Shown one piece after another: positions 56,864-64,000 of a stretch of 64,000 bases of DNA; within the stretch, counting starts at the first letter, position 1, and each line of letters starts with the position of its first letter. Location: contig NW_026705231.1 in NCBI RefSeq assembly GCF_029867415.1, positions 186,001-250,000 on the forward strand. Direction: 5' to 3'. The notes under the pieces are model-generated. The model ran no database searches. It was not told the DNA's origin and saw nothing but the letters and a program-made list of their open reading frames with translations. Origin of the DNA: Vicia villosa. Its lineage: Eukaryota > Streptophyta > Magnoliopsida > Fabales > Fabaceae. The translations under genes were made by a program, and so were the position numbers.

Positions 56864-59800
56864 ACACTTAATATTTTAATACTTCAATGATATTGCTAGT
56901 TCAATGATTCAGTGTGCCCAGCCCGTGACTTTCCTTGATGCACCTTTGCTCACCACCATGAGATCTCCACCTGCGCACGATCAAATGTATAGAACCTGCA
57001 GCTCACCATGGACCTCCACAAGCGCACCACACTGGATCAGAGCTAAGTTTTTTTAATTTTTTTATTAATTTTAATTACATAAACACTTTTATCTAGTTTT
57101 TTTTTTCTTTTTTTTTCTATTATACTTATTTTTATTTATATTTTCTATTTATACTAATAAATTGATTTTCTTATAGTAAAATTATAACTTATTTATTTTT
57201 TATCGAAAACTCGATTTTTTTTTATAATTCTATTATTTTAATTGTCTATATATTTAAAAAAAATTCTATTTTATTTTCATACATACTTTTAATCAATTAA
57301 ATAATTAGGATTTAATCCAATAATTATTTTAATTGTTTATATTTAATCGAACTTTCGATTTTTCTTAAAATATTTATTTAAAATATTAATTTATTTGCTT
57401 AATCCATTTGTTTTAACCGTGAGTTATCCTGATAAATCAGAGTTGTCAAACTATAATGCACTAACTTTTCTCTTCTTCCCTTGTAATTTTCAGGGTTGAT
57501 CAAGAATTCGATGAAGGCTCGAGGCATTGGCATTAATTTGCCTTTTATTTGTTCTGTCCTTATTATTATTTTTGTTTTTGCTTCCCCCTTCCCTGCAGGT
57601 GTTTATTGTAATAGCGTAGGACTTTTTTAATTTCTGCCTTTAAATTTTGTTTATATTAACTGCGTGGTTAGTAATCTTAGGGAGTGCAAGCCTTTAATTA
57701 ACCTAGAATAACTAATTATAAGATAAAATATCTGAATTGAACCACGTGATTATGCCACACACACACCTTTAGGGTAACCCCTCTTGTTGCCTGTTGCCTT
57801 ATTATTTGTTGCCTTGTTGCCTTATTATTGTTGCCTTTACAATAGTCAAGTCCCTCGATTCTGAGGATACCTAAAGCAAATGTTGCCCTCAGTTCATTCA
57901 TCATCAATTTTGTCCCTCGATCTTGCCTCGGTAAATGATGATTTGTCCCATTGCTAAGGTATCCTCGCATGATGCCTAAAAAGATTAATGACTATTATAT
58001 CCTTCCCTAAAGACTACCTGCCTCTATATGGTAGGGACAGTCTTATGGCGAACGATAATCTTGATGACCCTTCAAAATCCAATGAAAGGACTTCCTACCC
58101 TCTTTTGGTATGGATAGCTCTTTCAAACTGAAAAGCTTAAAGAACAGAAATCTTAAAACTAGGGTAGTTGCTACTAATTGCTCGCTCTATTCAAAACTTA
58201 AATTTCAAAATTACTTTTCACACCTTCTTTTCAAATTACTTTCAAAAAAGTCTACGCTTATTCACAAGCTAAAGTCCTTATTCAAAAGTCTTTTCCTATT
58301 CACACACTACACTTCAAACATTTTGAAAACAAAGTGAGCTAAGCAATTAAGAGCCCATGGATACAAAGGGTGCTTTAAACCTTCCCTTTGTATAACTTTC
58401 CGCCCGAACTCAAAATCTTTTTAAAAGGTCTTTTCCTGTTCTTTTAGCCTTTCTGTATATTGGATAAAATAAAAGTCGGTGGCGACTCTTGCTTACCGCG
58501 ACATTTCTTTAAAGTCAGTTCTCCCACCGTATTACAGCTGATCATGTCGTCAAACATGTCTGAGATAGAGAGGTAACATTGCTTAGACTTATTAATTTTT
58601 TGTCCATTAGAAATTTATTATTTCTAACATTGCTTGTTATTAATAGTGTTTTCATTGGTAATTTTCAGGATAGGGCGCCTCAGAAGTTCTTTAACCACGG
58701 ATGGAAGATATTAACTCTAGAGTAACTTGAGGAGCTGTAGTTTTAGGATGTCCTCACAACATCTGGTTTGGGTCACTTATATCATATTGGGTACACCACT
58801 ATCCACAACGAGATGCTCATGGCATTTGCCGATACATTGCACCCAAAGACGTCCTCATTCTATATGCCTCATGGTGAGATTACTATTACCTTGGACGACA
58901 TCTCATGCCAACTGCATATACCTATCAGGGGTACCCTCCTCTGTCACGATAGGATGACAAAGGAGGAAGCGAGAGAGCTTCTGATTGAGGAGCTCGGAGA
59001 TGATCCACTCGATGCGATAGAGGAGGTGGATAAGACCCGTGGGGCGCACATGAAGTTTTCCTTTTTGACGCAGAGATATGATGAGGAGCTAGTTGCGGCA
59101 CGAGAGGTTGTTGGTGACCCAGTTGAAGTGGAGATACACAGATAGCGTGTGCTTAGGTGTTACTTCCTATTTTTTATCGACACTCAGCTGTTTGTGGACA
59201 CGAGCTCCATGTAGGATATCGCCTATCTAAGGTACTTTTTGGATCCATGAGTACAACTAGGGGGTGGCAACGCTGGTGTACAGCTATTCCAGACTGGGAG
59301 AGGGATGCCTGTGGAAGACCAGGACTGTCGCAGGGATTTGTTCACTCTTAGTGGTAACAATCTTATATCCTTCTACTTTTTTTCACTACTTTTCATTCTA
59401 TATTCGTGATAATGTTTTTTATTTTTTCGGTGTTTTTGTATTTTCATTTCAGGGTTGGATATTACAGCACTTCCCGATGATCATTGGTTGGGGAGAGGTG
59501 GATGGCTACACTGAGGCCTGGGCACGTGCTCGTGCCTTCATCCCCATGAGAGGGAACCAGGCGGTGGAGCCTTACAGAGTATATCAGGACCGCATGGATG
59601 GCGAGGACACCCGCTACGATTGTTACACTGCTCACCGTGAGACGCACTCGTTTGATGACATTGCACTATACTCTAGATGGCTGGCATGCAGTTCGACCAT
59701 CGATGTTCCCTATCTTTTGGAGCGCCTCATGCGGCAGTTTGACTACTGTCAAACAATACCTCGCCACCCTTTTGTCTCCGCTCTTCTCGGGTTGACTTGT

Positions 59801-60004
59801 CGGCAGCTAGATGAGATCTTTGTTGACTATCAACAACACATGGTTCCAGACGAGGCTCGGGCAACCATAGCATAGTCAGACTAGAGCTGCGCTGATGGGT
59901 ACATCACTTGGTTCTTCACTGTGTTACACCCATACATGGTCCCTACTACAGCGAGATCACCACCCATACCAGCTCATCAGGAGATATTGTAGGAACACCA
60001 GTCT

Positions 60005-61914
60005 AAGTGTTGAGCCCATTACTAAATTATGCCATGTTTTACTAAAAAAGGGAAATAAGAGAAAATTGAGAAATAGAGAAGGAAAACCTAGGAGGGAGAG
60101 AAGGAGAATTCATGGAGAAAAGAGATTTTCGTATTCATGGTGCAGCTCTCACAAAATGGGTCATAACTTTCTACTCGTAACTCCAAATAAGGTAATTCTT
60201 GAAGATTCGGATTCTACACGAAATTTCCTTCGATTTGATATATTAGTTTGTGTCAGGGATGTTCTCGGTGAGGGAGATAAGCGAGTTTGAAGATTGGAGA
60301 TTCTTGCTGAAAGGGATGAAAAGAGGCTTACGGGTTTGATGGAGAAGAAGGAGAAAAGTCCAGATTCTTAGCTAAGGTAAGGGGGGACTCTTCCGGTTAA
60401 TCTCTATTATGTGATTATGGGTAATAGGATGGATTAACGTATGATTCGATTCGATTGGGTATATTGGGATTTGATATTGTTAGGTATGTTATGATTTGGG
60501 ATAATTGATGAATTTGTATAGATTGTTGGTTATTGATGTGTTGTTTTGATGTATAATGATGTGTGATGAGAAATTCTATGTTTGTATGCCTGTATGTGAT
60601 GTTTGGGGTCAAATTTAGACTGAGATTAGGTGGAATCGCAGGGTCTGTCGCAGACCTGAGAATTGGTAAAATCGCAGGTCCGCTGAGCGGACGGGGTCCA
60701 CTGAGCGGAGGTCCCAACGTAGTTCGCTTCTGTTGGATGTCACTAGAGGTCCGCTGAGCGGAGGTCTGAAGGATTTCGCTTCTGCCTTGCTTCGCTGAGC
60801 GAACCTTGCTGAACGAGAATTTTTCTAAAATTTACAAATAGCGTATCTTTTGATCCGTGAATCCTTTCTTAGTGCCGTTTTGGGTGTTGTGCAAGTAATT
60901 GAATGTTTTATATGATGAATGATGAATATGGGCAGTGGCCGACTTTATTTCTTTAAAACTCGATTTAATTACTTGATGAGAATTGAACATTGCGTGCATA
61001 TGAGATAGGTGTGACAATGTATTTGATGTGATGATGAATTGGTTGTGATTATTATTATGATTGTGATGAATGCATGGCTATTTGAGTGATGTTGAAAACA
61101 TGTACATACTTATTCGGTGATGTGGTGTTGAGATGAATTGTTCATCGTGATTCGGTGATGTTTTTAAGTATGTTATGTGTGTTTCATTCATTCATATGCA
61201 TTTGATGTTGGATACTGGTGATGTTTGGATCGATGGTGGACATATTTCCCATTGTGCGGAAATTGTGTCGGTGGGCCGTATCTCGATGAGGCGTAGATCG
61301 GTTAGTTGGATTGATTCCATGGTTTATTGGTACCACATGCATAGTGTCAGTTGTGTCATATGCATTTTGTCATAACATGATTGTGTGGATTTCTGTGTTT
61401 TGTGTTGTAATCTATTATTGTGTGAACTGATGAATAATAGATGTGAATCTGAATATATGACAAATTGGGTGAATGATATATTATGATATTTTGTTGCTTA
61501 TGAATGCATAACATTGATTAATTGAGAATGAGACTCACCCTTACATGTTGTCATTTTCAGATTGAGGAGTAGCGGCATTAGTGATCGGTGAGGATGACTC
61601 GTAGAGTTTATCCGTTGTTTTGGGTCGTGTCGGTCATGCTCTGATCTTGTAACACTGGGGGACGATAGTTATAGAGATTTATGAGAATTCTCTATTTTAT
61701 TTGGTGTTGGATTATATTTCTATTTGGTTATGTTGATGATGTTTCTTATTCCGCTGTGATAAACATAATTGTGTTTTTGGTAAATCGTTTCCTAATAAAG
61801 CATGACTTGACCATGATTGGTTTATTTATTTTAAATAATTGTGGCACCCTTGTGTTTGTGTTTTTACTCTGATATATTTAATTAATTTGCCGCGGGGTTT
61901 AGAAGGGTGTTACA
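60005..61914 (+). mobile_element. Ty3/gypsy (chromovirus-like) 5' LTR
   Basis: Ends GGGTGTTACA at 61914, four bases before a tRNA-Met primer-binding site. The start is near 60005, where the PMD tail ends; a TG at about 60008 is a candidate. The LTR has no coding sequence. It contains a TATA-poor, purine-rich first part, four TCCGCTGAGCGGA-type palindromes (60679-60803) and long GT-rich AT text. The other LTR would lie beyond the window. Confidence 0.7.
60679..60803. repeat. Four 13-bp palindromes in gypsy LTR
   Basis: TCCGCTGAGCGGA at 60679-60691 and 60750-60762, TCCACTGAGCGGA at 60697-60709, TTCGCTGAGCGAA at 60791-60803. Each has 5-bp arms around a TGA loop. In the last copy both arms changed together (TCCGC/GCGGA to TTCGC/GCGAA), so pairing is kept. 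Confidence 0.8.
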
Positions 61915-61918
61915 ATAG

Positions 61919-61930
61919 TGGTATCAGAGC
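61919..61930 (+). promoter_or_regulatory. Primer-binding site of gypsy element
   Basis: TGGTATCAGAGC, perfect complement to the initiator tRNA-Met 3' end, four bases after the LTR. It defines plus-strand orientation. Confidence 0.92.
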
Positions 61931-63330
61931 ATAGTCGGTCATGTGACCAGAGTCTTGTTGTTAATTTTTCCTTTCGGTATGCATCATGTGTGTGAAACAC
62001 TGTCGGTACCCAGTGTGTTCTAACTGTTTGCCTGCAAAAGTGGGATTGAAACTAGTGGGGGAGAAGATATGCTTCTCGGATATGTCTCAGACGCAAGATG
62101 TTAGCGTGATGCGGAGGGCAGCAGTACAAGAGTGTGGAGTTATTGTTTTCTGAAGTGAAGGTGACATGGGCTGTAGACTGTGGTTGTTATTTCAGTTGGA
62201 GTGCCTCGGAGTAGATGATGGTTATTTCTGGAAAATGGAATTTTGAAGTTGTGATGCTTCAAGTGCTACTGATGGACTGTGATGTTGTCGTGTGAGTACC
62301 CCTATGTGAAAGGTCGCTGTTGAAGCGGTGATTAAAGAAAGTATTGTCGTAAACCTTGCCGTAGGATTACTAGTAAGTAATTGAGATGATGGTAGAGGTT
62401 ATCGATGTTATTGAGAACGTTTTGACGCGCGAGTAATGCGAAGAGACGAGTATGATCTCAAGGATAAGAAGGTTGATGATGGCGTACATGAATTTGGTTT
62501 CGTGATGTTGCAGAAGACGAAATTTGGCGATGGGATGTGTTGCTCAAGTTATAAGAATGTTTGGAAGTGAAGAGATATGATAAGGAGCTGTTTAGAATGT
62601 GATTGATTTGAAGATGATGAGTTTTAGAGCGGAATTTTCGTAAGAAAAATGCAGGACAATTGTTGAATCGTTATGAAACTTCGAAAATTCATAACTGGAG
62701 TTCTAGACATCCGATTTGAGTTCCGTTTGAAGTGTCGGAAATCTAACAAGATGAACTTAGTTATAAAAATGGTTGCAGCAGCTGTACCATATTTAATTGT
62801 GACAGGATGATGTTGGAAAGAAGTGAAGTTGCGGTTATGTCTGTTCTTAGAACTAGACGTGTTTGTTGGTACAGCACGGGATATCGGTGTCAGAGTTGAA
62901 CAAATTGAAGGAATAAGTAGAAGGTTTGTTGGGAATCAATTTTAGGAGTTAAATGTACCATTTGAGGAGTTGTGGAGATATCACTTAGAGTGTCGCTGCA
63001 TGATATCGATGTTGCATTTTGGATGACGTTGGAAAATTCATATCTTGAGTTCCGAGTGTCGGATTAATGTGCTGTTTGAACCTACGAAGAGGAGAGGTTA
63101 TGTTCTACCTTATAGGAGAGTTATAAATACAGTAGAGTGATCCTATAAAGAGATATTTTGAATTTGGTTAAGGAAGTTTGAAACTTGTAAAATAGGAATG
63201 CCTACTATCGCGATTGTTTGAAACGAAGTTGAGTAGTATATGTTGTTGATGAATAAGTTGATGAGATATTCGGTAATAAAGATGATTTGAGTGCCGATGG
63301 ATTTTAAGTGAGGGGTGGATTAGTAGTAAA
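61931..63330 (+). other. Non-coding internal region of the gypsy element
   Basis: About 1.4 kb between the PBS and the RNase H scrap without any gag, protease or RT motif that I can recognise. The text is G-rich on the plus strand with many short frames. Either the gag-RT part was deleted or this is heavily decayed. Confidence 0.5.
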
Positions 63331-63995
63331 GGTGAAATAAACTTTAGAACCATTTGTGGTATATTGTGATGCGTCACTGATGAGTTTGGGTGGTGTATTG
63401 ATGCAAAATCAGCAAGTAGTAGCTTATGCGTTGAGTAAGAAGTCTTTAAATATGTTGGTGCTGATGGTGAAAGAGTTGGATTTAATTGGACAATTTAGAG
63501 ATTTGAGATTGATATGTGAAGGTACTCCTAATAGTGTTAGATTGGGTATGCTAAAGCTGACTAGTGGTATTCTTGACGAGATTAGAGGAGGTTAGACAAT
63601 TGATGTTGAGTTAATCGATAAGATGACTTTAATTATAGAGGTAAAGGTGGTGGATTCAGAATCGACGAGCATAGTATAATGTGGTTTGGTGATCGGGTTT
63701 GTGTTCTTGATGTTTTGATCTTTGAAAGAATATTCCAGAAGAAGGACACCGTAGTGAATTATTGGACTATGACGATGTTAATGATTTGAGTGCAAACTCA
63801 GAAGGGACACTATTATGTAGTAACGACAATTTATGCTTAAATGTGGTTGTCAGCCATCTATTGACAAATTGAGGACTTGATCACCCTTAATCTCTTGTTG
63901 ATAGTAGGCGAAATCATATAAAAAGAATGAACTTGTTTTGTTACCTTAATGGTATAAGATGCGATGGATACTAAGCCGTAAAGAATAAATCACAC
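63331..63995 (+). pseudogene. Ty3/gypsy RNase H-integrase scrap, internally deleted
   Basis: At 63345-63450: FVVYCDASLMSLGGVLMQNQ (RNase H start with catalytic Asp) and VVAYALSKKS. The frame then jumps to DLIGQFRDLRL and VRLGMLKLTSGILDEIR, the linker before integrase, so the middle of RNase H is missing. After a stop at 63593, weak text such as MWFGDRVCVLDV near 63680 continues the pre-integrase region. It ends with the window. Confidence 0.8.
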
Positions 63996-64000
63996 ACCAT

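Larger units (their letters stand above)
54864..58536 (+). mobile_element. Ogre-like Ty3/gypsy solo LTR B (3,673 bp)
   Basis: TGTCATACCCC at the start, ACCGTATTACA at the end; target duplication GCTGA at 54859-54863 and 58537-58541. It is collinear with LTR A. It splits a PMD codon run so cleanly that removing the LTR and one duplication copy restores the GYADHVVKH reading. TATA-like TTATATAAGG at 56024. No internal region or second LTR, so it is a solo LTR. Confidence 0.9.
54448..59990 (+). pseudogene. Plant mobile domain (PMD/MAIN-like) transposon gene, broken and split by an LTR
   Basis: Exon 1 (54448-54863, then 58542-58573 after the LTR) holds a Pro/Ser/Arg-rich N-terminus with several frameshifts, leading to GYADHVVKHV with Trp replaced by stop. 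Exon 2 (about 58670-59350) has GHLYHIGYTTIHNEMLMAF, LPHGEITITLDDISCQLHIP and RMTKEEARELLIEELG. Exon 3 (59454-59875) has WILQHFPMIIGWGEV, DCYTAHRETHSFDDIALYSR and RQLDEIFVDYQQHMVPDEAR. A C-terminal tail extends to about 59990. Intron signals GTAACA (58574) and TTTTCAG (58663) remain. Stops occur at several sites. PMD proteins are transposon-derived; MAIN/MAIL1 are domesticated relatives acting in silencing and meristem upkeep. This copy is not domesticated. Confidence 0.85.

Noticed and set aside
46969..58536. The two Ogre-like LTRs as the ends of one element
   Set aside because: Each has its own matching 5-bp TSD; the sequence between holds a MULE fossil and the start of a PMD gene, not gag-pol, and the PMD text reads through LTR B.
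58768..59875. A domesticated MAIN-like gene
   Set aside because: Stops in exons 1 and 2, frameshifts and a 3.7-kb LTR insertion make it a pseudogene despite open stretches.

Overview
The window is plant nuclear DNA, almost certainly from a legume with a large, repeat-rich genome (pea, vetch, lentil, clover or medick relatives). Evidence for a plant: GT-AG intron-split genes with plant-specific products, an AT-rich background, and nested LTR retrotransposons of plant lineages (Sirevirus-type Ty1/copia, Ogre-like and Athila-like Ty3/gypsy, Cassandra TRIMs). Only two ordinary cellular genes are visible, both within 7.0-17.6 kb. The rest is transposable-element DNA or AT-rich spacer.

Layout. 1-6.0 kb: a decayed Ty1/copia element on the minus strand. 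A complete Cassandra TRIM interrupts its LTR. Its internal part is interrupted by a Cassandra solo LTR, which is itself split by a 1,560-bp Helitron-like element. 7.0-12.9 kb (+): a receptor-like pseudokinase gene whose leucine-rich-repeat exons appear to be missing; a degraded LINE lies in the large intron at that place. 14.1-17.6 kb (-): an intact four-exon ETO1-like gene (BTB plus TPR; ethylene-synthesis control). The two genes converge, with two MITEs between them and a third MITE in an ETO1 intron. 17.6-23.1 kb: AT-rich spacer and a degraded gypsy-type element. 23.1-34.4 kb: a copia solo LTR (TSD TTTCA) split by a 9.8-kb Sirevirus on the minus strand (TSD TTAGT) whose gag, pol and env-like genes are all broken. 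34.4-37.55 kb and 46.39-46.7 kb: an Athila-like gag region split by a second Sirevirus, on the plus strand (37,557-46,386; TSD CTTTT). 46.97-50.94 kb: Ogre-like solo LTR (TSD CATGC). 52.1-52.5 kb: MULE/FAR1-type remnant. 54.4-60.0 kb: plant-mobile-domain (PMD) pseudogene split by a second Ogre-like solo LTR (TSD GCTGA). 60.0-64.0 kb: start of a Ty3/gypsy element with LTR, primer-binding site and scraps of RNase H, cut by the window end.

The most notable object is the second Sirevirus. Its two 1,286-bp LTRs look identical, its gag (639 aa) and env-like (816 aa) frames are open, yet protease, reverse transcriptase and RNase H are gone and integrase survives only as a scrap. It looks like a recently mobile, pol-less element that must have borrowed pol in trans. 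Other points worth a second look are the LRR-less pseudokinase, arrays of short palindromes in three unrelated repeat families (two with paired base changes in their arms), a tRNA-like Pol III promoter signature and WRKY-type W-box cluster inside the Ogre-like LTRs, and the Helitron-in-Cassandra-in-copia nest, whose boundaries can be read to the base.

All family names come from recognising motifs by eye. No alignment or database search was run, and percentages or ages are not calculated unless a count is stated.
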